Source: a bacterium (GTDB lineage Bacteria > Auribacterota > UBA3054 > JAAYZF01). Taken from it: 36,199 nt of DNA. Positions 1-8,855 of the stretch are shown here, one piece after another. The notes under the pieces were generated by a model. That model searched no databases and had not been told where the DNA came from. It worked only from the letters and a program-made list of their open reading frames with translations. The stretch is from positions 1 through 36,199 of the forward strand of contig JAAYZF010000477.1 in NCBI GenBank assembly GCA_012514975.1. Direction: 5' to 3'. A program made the position numbers and the translations under genes. Numbering within the stretch: the stretch's first letter is position 1; every line of letters begins with the position of its first letter.

Positions 1-2577
1 AATCTCGGCCTGGACCTGCAGGGCGGGCTGTACGTCATCCTCAAGGTCGAGCTCGACGACGCCGTCCGCGTCCAGAACCAGAACACGCGCGAACGCATCA
101 AGGACACGCTCGATGAGAAGGAGATCGAGTATGTCCGCGTCGTTGACACGACGCCGACGACGATCGAGCTGACGCTCACGAACGCCGCGATGGCAAAGGC
201 GGCGATCACCGCGCTCAAGGCGGACCTGAACTACGCGGACGAGATTTCCATCCCCGACGAGCCGTTCAACAACGCCTTCACCGTCAGGCTTAAAGCCGAT
301 TTTGTCGGCCGCACAAGGGTCCGCGCGCTCGAGCAGGCGCGCCGCGTGGTCGAGAACCGCATCAACGAGCTCGGCCTCACCGAACCCTCGATCCAGGTCC
401 AGCGCCCCGAACGCATCATCGTCCAGCTTCCCGGCGAGAAGGATCCGAACCGCGTTCTGCGGCTGTTGAAGCAGACTGCGAAGCTCGAATTCCACGTGTG
501 CGCGCCCGAGAACGTGACCGAGCGCGTCATCAACAGCATCGACCGCATCAAACGGATCAAGGACAAGCTCCGCGTCGAGTCCGGCCGTGTCGAGGAAGGC
601 GGGACGTTTGTCTCGTACAAGATCGAGGACACGGACACCGAGTATTTCAAGGCGGTGCTTGCCGACAGCAACGTGCTGGCGCGCATCCCGGAGAACTACG
701 TCCTGCTGCTTGGCCGCGCGGTGCCGGATGAATCCGCCGGGCGTGTCTACCGCGAATTCGCCCTGGTCGAGCGCGACGTCGCCATTGACGGCATGTCGGT
801 CAAGGATGCCAAGGTGACGCTGCAAAGCACGGCGCAGGACCGGCAGGTGGCCCTTTCGCTCGACGGCCGCGGGCTCGCCCGGCTGCACACGACGTCCCGC
901 CGGTGCGAGAACCTCTACAAGATGAAGGGCCAGGTCTCCCGCCTCGCCATCATCCTCGACGACGTCATCTACTCGGCGCCCACGCTGATCACGTTCATCC
1001 CGAACAATCCCGTCATCAAGGGATCCTTCACCGAACGCGAGTCGGCGGACCTTGCGCTTGTGCTGCGCAGCGGCGCCCTTCCGGCTAAGATGGAGATCAT
1101 GCAGAACCAGGTCGTCGGCGCCAGCCTTGGCGCGGACTCGATCCGCAAAGGGGTGATATCGGGCATCGTCGGCGCGGCGCTTATCGCCGTGTTCATGATA
1201 GGCTACTACCTTCTCGCCGGCCTGGTCGCCAATCTTGCCCTGGTGCTCAACACGCTGATCCTGCTTGCCGTGCTCGCGTTCTTCCGCGCGACGCTGACGC
1301 TCCCCGGCATCGCCGGCGTGATCCTTACGATCGGCATGGCGGTGGACGCGAATGTCATCATCTACGAGCGCATCCGCGAAGAGCTTGCCGCGGGCAAGGA
1401 GCTCCGCGCCGCGATCCGCGACGGGTTCGCGCGCGCCTGGGTCGTCATCTTCGACTCGAACTTGACGACCATCATCACCGCGGTCATCCTGTACGTGATG
1501 GGCACGGGCCCGATCCGCGGGTTCGGCTTGACGCTGATGATCGGCCTGGCGGCCAATCTTATCACTGCCGTGTTCATCTGCCGCTGGGTCTTCGACCTGA
1601 TGCTGCTGCGCCCCGGGTTCACCACGCTGCGGATGTACCAGCTCTTCCCGCGGCCGAAGATCGATTTCATGGGCAAGCAGCTTTACTGCATCACTGCGTC
1701 GCTCATACTGATCGTCGCGGGCATGGCGGTGTTCGGCGTCCGCGTCGCCAACCAGCAGGCCGCAATGCGGGCAAACAAGACGCAGTTGGGCGAGTCGCTC
1801 CTGCAGAAGCCGATGTACGGCATCGAGCTGACCGGCGGCGACATGGTGCGCCTCCAGTTCTCGCAGCCCGCCTCGGTCGCCTCGATCCGCCAGGTCCTGT
1901 CGGGCATCGGCATGGGCGACAGCACCATCCAGGCCGTCGGCGGCGGGAACCAGGTGCTCATCCGCAGCGCGTTCAACTCGAGCACCAATGCCGTCGCCGC
2001 GCTCCAGGCAGCGATGACGGACAACCCGTTCACCGTGCTCGAGGAAGACCGCATCGGCCCGGCGATCGGCGGCGACCTGGTGAGAAAGGCCATCATCGCC
2101 ATCGTGCTCTCGCTGATCGCCATGGTCATCTATCTCTGGTTCCGCTTCGAGCTCGAGTTCGGCATTGGCGCGATGATCGCCCTTCTGCATGACGTGCTGG
2201 TCGTCGTCGCGTTCTTCGCGCTCACCGGCCGCCAAATCTCGCTGGGCGTCATCGCCTCGCTCCTGACGATCGTCGGCTATTCGGTGAACGACACGATCGT
2301 CATCTTCGACCGCGTCCGCGAGAATCTTCATGTGACCAAGGGGATGAAGCTGTCCGACCTGATGAACCTGTCGATCAACCAGACGCTGTCGCGCACGCTG
2401 CTGACGTCGGTGCTGACGCTCATGGTGGTTGTGGCCCAGTATCTCTTCGGCGGCGAGGTGATCAACGATTTCGCGTTCGCGATGATGATCGGCATCATTG
2501 CCGGCAGTTATTCGACCGTGTACATCGCCAACCCGGCCGTCCTGTTCTGGAACAAGTTCGTGAAGAGGGCGAAATAA
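1..2577 (+). CDS. secDF: Protein translocase SecDF fusion (5' end outside window)
   Basis: Membrane component of the Sec translocon that uses the proton gradient to pull exported proteins through SecYEG. The reading frame is open from base 1, which encodes the SecD landmark LGLDLQGGLYVIL near the start of the periplasmic region, so the gene starts upstream and the first ATG in the window (190) is internal. About 858 residues are present. The SecD part ends with a membrane block carrying the conserved TIGMAVDANVIIYERIREE region (about base 1330-1385). The SecF part begins near base 1660 (KIDFMGKQ), followed by a membrane segment, a periplasmic P4-like stretch and the SecF counterpart IGYSVNDTIVIFDRVREN (about 2270-2325). 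SecD and SecF are therefore one polypeptide, as in many PVC and Bacillus-type genomes. It ends 10 bases before the next gene. Confidence 0.96.
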   Translation, partial: NLGLDLQGGLYVILKVELDDAVRVQNQNTRERIKDTLDEKEIEYVRVVDTTPTTIELTLTNAAMAKAAITALKADLNYADEISIPDEPFNNAFTVRLKADFVGRTRVRALEQARRVVENRINELGLTEPSIQVQRPERIIVQLPGEKDPNRVLRLLKQTAKLEFHVCAPENVTERVINSIDRIKRIKDKLRVESGRVEEGGTFVSYKIEDTDTEYFKAVLADSNVLARIPENYVLLLGRAVPDESAGRVYREFALVERDVAIDGMSVKDAKVTLQSTAQDRQVALSLDGRGLARLHTTSRRCENLYKMKGQVSRLAIILDDVIYSAPTLITFIPNNPVIKGSFTERESADLALVLRSGALPAKMEIMQNQVVGASLGADSIRKGVISGIVGAALIAVFMIGYYLLAGLVANLALVLNTLILLAVLAFFRATLTLPGIAGVILTIGMAVDANVIIYERIREELAAGKELRAAIRDGFARAWVVIFDSNLTTIITAVILYVMGTGPIRGFGLTLMIGLAANLITAVFICRWVFDLMLLRPGFTTLRMYQLFPRPKIDFMGKQLYCITASLILIVAGMAVFGVRVANQQAAMRANKTQLGESLLQKPMYGIELTGGDMVRLQFSQPASVASIRQVLSGIGMGDSTIQAVGGGNQVLIRSAFNSSTNAVAALQAAMTDNPFTVLEEDRIGPAIGGDLVRKAIIAIVLSLIAMVIYLWFRFELEFGIGAMIALLHDVLVVVAFFALTGRQISLGVIASLLTIVGYSVNDTIVIFDRVRENLHVTKGMKLSDLMNLSINQTLSRTLLTSVLTLMVVVAQYLFGGEVINDFAFAMMIGIIAGSYSTVYIANPAVLFWNKFVKRAK

Positions 2578-2587
2578 GGCGCGTGCA

Positions 2588-3601
2588 ATGAAATACCTCG
2601 TCACCGGCGGCGCCGGGTTCATCGGCTCCAATTTCGTCCATTATCTCCTGCAGACCTACCCGGGCTGCACGGTGATCAACCTGGACAAACTCACCTACGC
2701 GGGCAACCTTGACAACCTCAAGGACATCGCCGGCGACGCGCGCCACCATTTCATCCAGGGCGACATCACCGACGAAACGCTTGTCGAGTCAATGTTCTGC
2801 GAAGGCATTGACGTGGCCGTCAACTTCGCCGCGGAAACCCATGTCGACCGCTCGATCGGCGACCCCGCCGCGTTCATCAAGACCGACGTCTACGGCACCT
2901 ATGTCCTGCTCGAAGCCGCCAAACGCTGCGGCATCAAGAAGTTCATCCAGATTTCCACCGATGAAGTCTACGGCTCCATCGAGCATGGCCGCTCGTCGAT
3001 CGAGACCGACCAGCTCCTGCCGCGCAACCCCTACTCGGCCAGCAAAGCCGGCGCGGACCGTCTGGCGTACTCGTACTACGCCACGTACGGCGTGCCCGTC
3101 TGCATCACCCGGGCCTCGAACAACTACGGGCCGTACCAGTATCCCGAGAAACTGATCCCGCTCTTCGTGACCAACCTCCTCGAGAACAAGCCCGTCCCCA
3201 TTTACGGAGACGGCAGGAACGTGCGCGACTGGCTCCACGTCATGGACCATTGCCGCGGCATCGACTGCGTCATAAGGAACGGCGCCGATGGCGAAGTCTA
3301 CAACATCGGCGGAGGCAACGAGCGCGAGAACATCGAGATCGTCAACCTCATGTTCGGGCACCTCGGCAAACCCGAATCGCTCAAGCAGTATGTCAAGGAC
3401 CGCCTTGGCCATGACCGCCGCTATTCCCTCGATTCCGCCAAGCTCGCGAGGCTCGGCTGGAGACCACAGGTCGAGTTCGCGGCAGGCATCCGCGAGACGA
3501 TCGACTGGTACGTCAAGAACCGCTGGTGGTGGGAGAAACTCAAGAGCGGCGAGTACTGGGAATATTACCGGAAGCAGTACGTCGACCGCGAACAGAAATG
3601 A
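2588..3601 (+). CDS. rfbB: dTDP-glucose 4,6-dehydratase
   Basis: Short-chain dehydrogenase of the extended type, 337 aa, converting dTDP-glucose to dTDP-4-keto-6-deoxyglucose for rhamnose and other deoxysugars of the cell surface. The NAD-binding motif GGAGFIG lies at residues 7-13. The family triad TDE is at 124-126 (in STDEVYGS), and YxxxK is Y149/K153 (in NPYSASKAGAD). The internal NNYGPYQYPEKLIPLF block and the aromatic C-terminus (WWWEKL...YWEYYRKQY) are typical of RfbB rather than of UDP-sugar epimerases. The gene follows secDF after 10 bases with a weak AGG upstream, so it may be co-transcribed. No other rml gene is in the window. A terminator follows at 3669-3702. Confidence 0.93.
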   Translation: MKYLVTGGAGFIGSNFVHYLLQTYPGCTVINLDKLTYAGNLDNLKDIAGDARHHFIQGDITDETLVESMFCEGIDVAVNFAAETHVDRSIGDPAAFIKTDVYGTYVLLEAAKRCGIKKFIQISTDEVYGSIEHGRSSIETDQLLPRNPYSASKAGADRLAYSYYATYGVPVCITRASNNYGPYQYPEKLIPLFVTNLLENKPVPIYGDGRNVRDWLHVMDHCRGIDCVIRNGADGEVYNIGGGNERENIEIVNLMFGHLGKPESLKQYVKDRLGHDRRYSLDSAKLARLGWRPQVEFAAGIRETIDWYVKNRWWWEKLKSGEYWEYYRKQYVDREQK

Positions 3602-3641
3602 GCCGCGCCTTGCACGGTGATCCGGCAGGGCTCTCGAAGAA

Positions 3642-3670
3642 AGACACTCAGACCATAGACGCGTAGACGG
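3642..3670. repeat. Degenerate AGAC micro-array
   Basis: Four AGAC cores start at 3642, 3650, 3657 and 3665, i.e. spaced 8, 7 and 8 bases (AGACACTC, AGACCAT, AGACGCGT, AGACGG). This is the least regular of the short tandem arrays seen in gene gaps of this window. It lies just before the rfbB terminator. Confidence 0.45.
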
Positions 3671-3702
3671 CCGGCACAGACTGTTTCGCTGCCGGCCTTT
3701 TT
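3669..3702 (+). terminator. Rho-independent terminator after rfbB
   Basis: Perfect 8-bp stem GGCCGGCA (3669-3676) / TGCCGGCC (3690-3697), 13-base loop, followed directly by TTTTT (3698-3702). Confidence 0.85.
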
Positions 3703-3743
3703 GCAAGCAGCCAGCTCGCATGGCAGAACTGACAGGAGTCACG

Positions 3744-5549
3744 ATGACAGCACCTCCGACGACCAACAAGAAACTGATCGCCTGGGTCAACGATATCGCC
3801 GCCCTCGCCACGCCCGCCTCAGTCCATTGGTGCGACGGCTCGGACAAGGAGTACCACGCGCTCTGCGACCTGATGGTCAGCCACGGCACGTTCACCAGGC
3901 TCAACGAGAAGCTCCGCCCGGGCTGCTACCTCGCACGCTCGCACGCAAGCGACGTCGCCCGCGTCGAGGACCGCACGTACATCTGCGCGAAGTCGAAAGA
4001 GGAGGCCGGGCCGACAAACAACTGGACCGAGCCGACCGAGATGCGTGCGAAGCTCCGGGCCATGTTCAAAGGCTGCATGAAAGGCCGCACGCTCTACGTC
4101 ATCCCCTTCTCCATGGGCCCGATCGGCTCGCCCGTGGCGAAGATCGGCGTCGAGATCACCGATTCCCCTTATGTCGTCGTCAACATGCGCATCATGACGC
4201 GCATGGGCGCCGCCGCGCTCAACGCGCTGGGCGACGGCGATTTCATCCCCTGCGTTCACTCGGTCGGCGCGCCGCTCGAGCCGGGCCGGCAGGATGCCCC
4301 ATGGCCGTGCGAGCCCGACCCGGCGAAGAAGTACATTGTCCATTTCCCCGACACGCGCGAGATCTGGTCGTACGGCTCCGGGTACGGCGGCAACGCGCTG
4401 CTCGGGAAGAAATGCCTTGCGCTGCGCATCGCCTCAGTTGCGGCGCGCGCCGAAGGCTGGCTGGCCGAGCACATGCTGATCCTTGCGCTCACGTCGCCCA
4501 AGGGGGAAAAACACTACATCTGCGCCGCCTTCCCCAGCGCGTGCGGCAAGACGAACCTTGCCATGATGCAACCCGCGCTGCCGGGCTGGACAGTCAGGTG
4601 CGTCGGCGACGACATTGCATGGATTCGCATCGGAGCCGACGGGCGGCTGTACGCGGTGAATCCCGAGCACGGCTTCTTCGGCGTCGCGCCCGGCACATCC
4701 GCGCAGTCGAACTTCAACGCGATGGAAACGATCAGGCGCAACACCATTTTCACCAATGTGGCGCTCACGCCCGAGGGTGATGTGTGGTGGGAGGACATGG
4801 GCGGGCCCGCGCCGGCAAAGGCGATCGACTGGGAGGGGAACGAATGGACGCCCGGCTGCGGCCGCAAGGCTGCGCACCCGAACGCCAGGTTCACCGCCCC
4901 CGCGGCGCAGTGCCCGGTGATCGACCCCGAGTGGGAGAGCCCGGAGGGCGTGCCGGTCTCCGCCTTCCTTTTCGGCGGCCGGCGGCCCGGCACGATTCCG
5001 CTCGTCAGCGAGGCCTTCTCGTGGGAACACGGCGTGTTCATGGGCTCGGCAGCCGGATCGGAGACAACCACTGCCGCGCTCGGCAAAGCGGGCGTTCTGC
5101 GCCGCGACCCGTTCGCGATGCTCCCCTTCTGCGGCTACCATATGGGCGACTACCTTGCCCACTGGATCTCGATCGCATCGCGCACCGACCGGGCCAAACT
5201 GCCCAAGGTCTTCTTCGTCAACTGGTTCCGCAAGAGCACCGAAGGCAAGTGGCTCTGGCCCGGCTACGGCGACAACAGCCGCGTGCTCAAGTGGATCTGC
5301 GAACGCGTCGCCGGCACGGGCAAGGCCGTCAAGACTCCCATCGGCAACCTGCCCACGCCCGATGCGCTTGATCTGTCGGGATTGGATGTGTCAGAGGAGG
5401 ACATGCGGCAGCTCCTGGCCATCGATGTAGAGGGATGGAAGCGCGAGGCGGACAATATCGGGAGCTATTATGATACGCTGGGCAGCCACCTGCCCGCCGC
5501 GCTGCGCGCCGAGCTCGAACAGCTCCGCCAGCGCCTGGCAACGGCGTGA
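3744..5549 (+). CDS. pckG: Phosphoenolpyruvate carboxykinase (GTP)
   Basis: Interconverts oxaloacetate and phosphoenolpyruvate with GTP; cytosolic gluconeogenic or anaplerotic enzyme. 601 aa, the usual length of the GTP class (about 600-620; the ATP class is near 540). The P-loop with the reactive cysteine, [13 protein letters not shown], is clear near base 4535, followed by GDDIAWIR and [14 protein letters not shown], all hallmarks of the GTP family. The start at 3744 is chosen because AGGAG (3734-3738) lies 5 bases upstream. An in-frame ATG at 3720 would add 8 residues but has no ribosome site. The gene stands alone between two terminators, so it is probably a single transcription unit. Confidence 0.95.
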   Translation: MTAPPTTNKKLIAWVNDIAALATPASVHWCDGSDKEYHALCDLMVSHGTFTRLNEKLRPGCYLARSHASDVARVEDRTYICAKSKEEAGPTNNWTEPTEMRAKLRAMFKGCMKGRTLYVIPFSMGPIGSPVAKIGVEITDSPYVVVNMRIMTRMGAAALNALGDGDFIPCVHSVGAPLEPGRQDAPWPCEPDPAKKYIVHFPDTREIWSYGSGYGGNALLGKKCLALRIASVAARAEGWLAEHMLILALTSPKGEKHYICAAFPSACGKTNLAMMQPALPGWTVRCVGDDIAWIRIGADGRLYAVNPEHGFFGVAPGTSAQSNFNAMETIRRNTIFTNVALTPEGDVWWEDMGGPAPAKAIDWEGNEWTPGCGRKAAHPNARFTAPAAQCPVIDPEWESPEGVPVSAFLFGGRRPGTIPLVSEAFSWEHGVFMGSAAGSETTTAALGKAGVLRRDPFAMLPFCGYHMGDYLAHWISIASRTDRAKLPKVFFVNWFRKSTEGKWLWPGYGDNSRVLKWICERVAGTGKAVKTPIGNLPTPDALDLSGLDVSEEDMRQLLAIDVEGWKREADNIGSYYDTLGSHLPAALRAELEQLRQRLATA

Positions 5550-5573
5550 TTCGTGGCTGAGGCAGTGACGGAC

Positions 5574-5606
5574 AGAAAGGGCCGCGCACACCGCGCGGCC
5601 CTTTCT
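5574..5606. terminator. Bidirectional terminator between pckG and the GNAT-HDAC gene
   Basis: A 14-bp perfect stem (5574-5587 with 5593-5606) and a 5-base loop sit between two convergent genes. The outer arms are AGAAAG/CTTTCT, giving weak A/T-rich tails on both strands. The TAG stop of the minus-strand gene (5605-5607) lies inside the base of the stem. Confidence 0.75.
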
Positions 5607-7347
5607 ATGCGCATGGTCGGCCGTCTTCACCGGCGCACAGGCCGGTAAAGAACTGACGCGCGTTGGCGCCGATTGTGCGATTGTCGTACCCGCCTTCCTG
5701 CACAACCACTGTCGGCACATTCACAGCGGCAATCCGCAGGCCGATCTCCTTGTACACCGGCCCCCGCAACGGCCATGAGCCGGTCGGATCCCCTTTCGCC
5801 GTATCCAGACCGAGGCAGACGACCAAGTGCGCGGGTCTGAACGCGCGAAGGTGCTTCAGCGCGCCGTCGAGCGTGGCAAGGTAGCGCTCGGCATTGATCG
5901 TTTCAGGCAGGGGGTAATTGATGTTGAACCCCTTCCCGGCACCCTCGCCGCGTTCGTCGGCGAATCCGCTGAAATACGGGAAGGCGAACGACGGGTGACC
6001 ATGAATCGAGACGGTCAGCACGTCGTCACGCCGGTAGAAAATCCGCTCCTGGCCATTGCCGTGATGGTAGTCGATGTCCAGCAGGGCAACGCGGCCATAG
6101 CGCGACAGATAGTGCGCGGCAACCGCGGCATTGTTGAAGTAGCAGAAGCCGCCGAAGGAACTCTTTTCGGCATGGTGTCCCGGCGGCCGCACCAATGCGT
6201 ATGCAACGCGCGCGCCTTCAACCACTTTCTGCGCCGCGGTGAGTGCGCAGTCGACCGCGCGGCGCGCGGCGAGGTGCACGTCATGCGTAAGCGGCGTGAA
6301 CGTGTCGATGCAGTAGTAGCCGGCCCGCACCGCCAGTTCAATCGGTGGGCGCGCGTTATTGCGGAGCGGAAAGACGTACGGATACACCGTTTCGTCCGGT
6401 TCAAGCGATTCGCACACGCGCTTGATGTACTGCAGGTAGCCCGCGTCATGCACTGAAGGCAGCCAGCGCGCGCCTTCGCTTCCGGGCGCGACCCGTGTGA
6501 ACAGCCCTGTGGGAATGATCGCATCGAGAATCGTGCGGATGCGCACCGGCGCCTCGAAGTATCCGCGCTCGCGGATGTGGTGCAACTCGTGCTGGTCGCT
6601 GACGACAAGCGCCACACGCCCGTCCGCGGAAGACACGTCAACGGTGCGCCCCCGTGGCAGATACCGCCAGTCGCGCAACCGCACGGGGTCTTCGACAACA
6701 GAATTCACCACCAATGCCACGTACTCCGGCGTGCAGACATGCTTGTACTTGCGCTCAAGCACGCAGCGGATGAGGTCGCGCAGGTATGCCGCGCGCAGCA
6801 CGGTGCCTTGGCCAAGGTCGTCAAAGACCAGGTAGGGCGGATTGTCGCCGCCGGGCTTCAGCGGCGTCTCGTACGCGGTGTTGACGATCGGCCGCGCGCC
6901 GAATGATTCATAGAATCGAAGACGGGCTTGGCTTTGCGCCAGCACGTCCGGATCGGAGCACAGCGCAGGATCGTCAGGGAGACATTCGTAGAACAGGCCC
7001 GTCACGCCCCGCACAAGCGCCTCCTCACGCATGCGCTGGTACAACGCGGCGCCGATACCGCGCCCGACGAGACCCTTGTCTGCCGCGAGATAGTCAAGGT
7101 AGGCGAAGCGCAGCTTCATCTCGTGCGACAGCAGGGCACAGCCGCGCACCTTGCCGCTGCTTGTCTCGGCGACATACATCACCGAGCGAAAGCCATATTT
7201 GATGGGATCGCGCACGATGTCGGGAATGGCGTCGATCTTGGCGCGCTTGAGTGCGGAGAACTGCGCGGCGAGGATGTCGCACGCCTGTTTCATCGCCGTC
7301 TTGTTCGCAGGAGAGATGTCGTCGAATATCCGCCGGATCCTGAACAT
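5605..7347 (-). CDS. GNAT acetyltransferase-histone deacetylase family fusion
   Basis: 580-aa protein with two opposed acyl-transfer activities in one chain. The N-terminal part (about residues 1-165) looks like a GNAT N-acetyltransferase, with motif A GRGIGAAL at 95-102 for acetyl-CoA. The C-terminal part (about 240-570) is a zinc-dependent HDAC/acetylpolyamine amidohydrolase domain: RPPGHHAE (H391, H392), DIDYHHGNG (D424, zinc ligands D426 and H428), GLDTAKGD (third zinc ligand D515) and GGY (Y554). All expected catalytic residues are present. Start 7347 is preceded by GGAGG five bases upstream; a GTG at 7383 is a worse choice. It is the last gene of the minus-strand sugar operon, 42 bases after the isomerase. 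The substrate (acetyl-lysine, acetylpolyamine or other amide) cannot be told from sequence. No signal peptide is seen. Confidence 0.85.
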   Translation of the reverse strand: MFRIRRIFDDISPANKTAMKQACDILAAQFSALKRAKIDAIPDIVRDPIKYGFRSVMYVAETSSGKVRGCALLSHEMKLRFAYLDYLAADKGLVGRGIGAALYQRMREEALVRGVTGLFYECLPDDPALCSDPDVLAQSQARLRFYESFGARPIVNTAYETPLKPGGDNPPYLVFDDLGQGTVLRAAYLRDLIRCVLERKYKHVCTPEYVALVVNSVVEDPVRLRDWRYLPRGRTVDVSSADGRVALVVSDQHELHHIRERGYFEAPVRIRTILDAIIPTGLFTRVAPGSEGARWLPSVHDAGYLQYIKRVCESLEPDETVYPYVFPLRNNARPPIELAVRAGYYCIDTFTPLTHDVHLAARRAVDCALTAAQKVVEGARVAYALVRPPGHHAEKSSFGGFCYFNNAAVAAHYLSRYGRVALLDIDYHHGNGQERIFYRRDDVLTVSIHGHPSFAFPYFSGFADERGEGAGKGFNINYPLPETINAERYLATLDGALKHLRAFRPAHLVVCLGLDTAKGDPTGSWPLRGPVYKEIGLRIAAVNVPTVVVQEGGYDNRTIGANARQFFTGLCAGEDGRPCA

Positions 7348-7389
7348 AGCCACCTCCCATGCAGGCGATGTCACGCCCGTCACTCCGCA

Positions 7390-8787
7390 TCAAAGCGCCA
7401 GAAGTCTCACGCCGGCAACACGGGCGAACAGGGCGAGTTCGTCGATCACATCGCCGGCCACGGCATGGATGTGGTTCGCATGCAGCTCGTTGAGCAGCGT
7501 CCGTGGGTCAACCGCGCTGCGCACGAACAGGTGCGGCCAGCTCGGGCAGCTCTCCGCGAGCCATGACTCCCGTGCGGCAACCGCCTCGGCGCGGTACGCC
7601 AGCAGCACCATGCCGTCGCGGTCATGCATCAGCCGCGCGCACGTCAACGGCCCCGGCCCGCCAATGTATTTCACGTGGCAGCCGGCGCCTGCGTACTTCG
7701 GTATCACCGGGACAAGCTCGACGGCGTCGAGCGGCTTCGCGCCCTTGCGCCCGCGGGCAGCGTAGTGCACCGACGCGGCCCCGCAGTTGCAGAGCGTCCA
7801 CAGGCGTCTACGCGCGTCATAATGGCGGACGTCCATGAAGAGCGCGGGGATGCCGCTGATCAACTGGAGGATCTGCATTGTCAGCGCGCCATCACCATCC
7901 GCCTCGCAGGCGCAGGCGACGGGCGCGCGCGGGCCGTCCCAGTCGATCGTGGCAGGCAGGAAGGCCGCGGAAAGGCATTGCGTCCAGTAGTACTCGGAGA
8001 GATCGTAGTGGCATTTGATGCCGACGAAGTCGAGCTGCCGGTCGTCGATGATCTGCTTGACGGCCTGCGCGCACGCCGCCTGCTCCTTAAGCGTTTCCCT
8101 CGTCAGTTTGCTTCCCGCGGCATAGCAGACCGCGCCGCAGTGCTGCTCGAGCCACCGGGCTATGCGCGCGCGTTCCTTCTCCGGCACGAGCGCGGCGCGG
8201 CGCAGAATCTCGCTCTGATCAACGTGATCAGCGTCCACGCCGAACACGCGGTGCCATTCGATCCCCGATGACGCGACGCCGGTGAGCATGCCGATCGACC
8301 TGCCGCCGATCTGGCCGTACACCTGGCCGCGCAGCGCGTGCCGGGCGCCGCATGCCTTGACGAACACGGCGAGCGCGCGCTTCACTCCGCGTGCCGACAG
8401 CGGGCCCCAGATGCGCGTCTGGAAGTGCCCGGTCTGCTCGAGCGCGCCGCCGGCGGCAAGCATGCCGCCCATGCCGGGCAGGCCCGCCTCGCCAGGCGAG
8501 AGGATCACGACGGGTTTCCGCAGCACATCCGCCGCGATCACCGCAAGGTTGGGAAATGCAAAGACGGGGATGTTGAACGCCACGGCAGCAACGTCATGCG
8601 CCAGCAGCCGCTTCGCCTCGCGCACCGCCATGCGCGGCTGGTGGATGACCGACTCTCCGCGCACGGGCTCCGCGCCGCATTGTTCGAGTGCGGCGGCGAT
8701 GCGCCGTTCATGGCGCTGTATGCCCGGGCGCAGCGTCTCGTGCACGCGCGTCCGGCCGTCGGAAAAGGAAAGAAGTCCAATGCGCAT
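7390..8787 (-). CDS. L-fucose/L-arabinose isomerase-like protein
   Basis: 465-aa protein of the FucI/AraA-like fold group (COG2407 type), whose characterised members interconvert aldoses and ketoses using a divalent metal. Visible marks: an N-terminal Rossmann-like start (MRIGLLSFSDGRTRVHE), the block CEADGDGALTM with candidate metal ligand E295, and MDVRHYD with D319. The 24-residue gap between E and D equals that of E. coli FucI (E337, D361). A late His in ANHIHAVAGD corresponds to the third ligand. Start 8787 is chosen because GAGAGG lies 6 bases upstream; ATG at 8793 is possible. Preceded by the LarA-like gene (68 bases) in the same operon. The sugar is unknown; many members of this group have no assigned substrate. 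Confidence 0.75.
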   Translation of the reverse strand: MRIGLLSFSDGRTRVHETLRPGIQRHERRIAAALEQCGAEPVRGESVIHQPRMAVREAKRLLAHDVAAVAFNIPVFAFPNLAVIAADVLRKPVVILSPGEAGLPGMGGMLAAGGALEQTGHFQTRIWGPLSARGVKRALAVFVKACGARHALRGQVYGQIGGRSIGMLTGVASSGIEWHRVFGVDADHVDQSEILRRAALVPEKERARIARWLEQHCGAVCYAAGSKLTRETLKEQAACAQAVKQIIDDRQLDFVGIKCHYDLSEYYWTQCLSAAFLPATIDWDGPRAPVACACEADGDGALTMQILQLISGIPALFMDVRHYDARRRLWTLCNCGAASVHYAARGRKGAKPLDAVELVPVIPKYAGAGCHVKYIGGPGPLTCARLMHDRDGMVLLAYRAEAVAARESWLAESCPSWPHLFVRSAVDPRTLLNELHANHIHAVAGDVIDELALFARVAGVRLLAL

Positions 8788-8855
8788 GATCATCCTCTCT
8801 GGAGGCCGCGCGGCCTCCTGTGTGCGCCCGGGCGGGCGCAGTGGCGCACGCCGCG

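Noticed and set aside
2789-3904. 371-residue minus-strand open frame over rfbB and the pckG start
   Set aside because: Crosses the rfbB terminator and two real genes; no recognisable protein.
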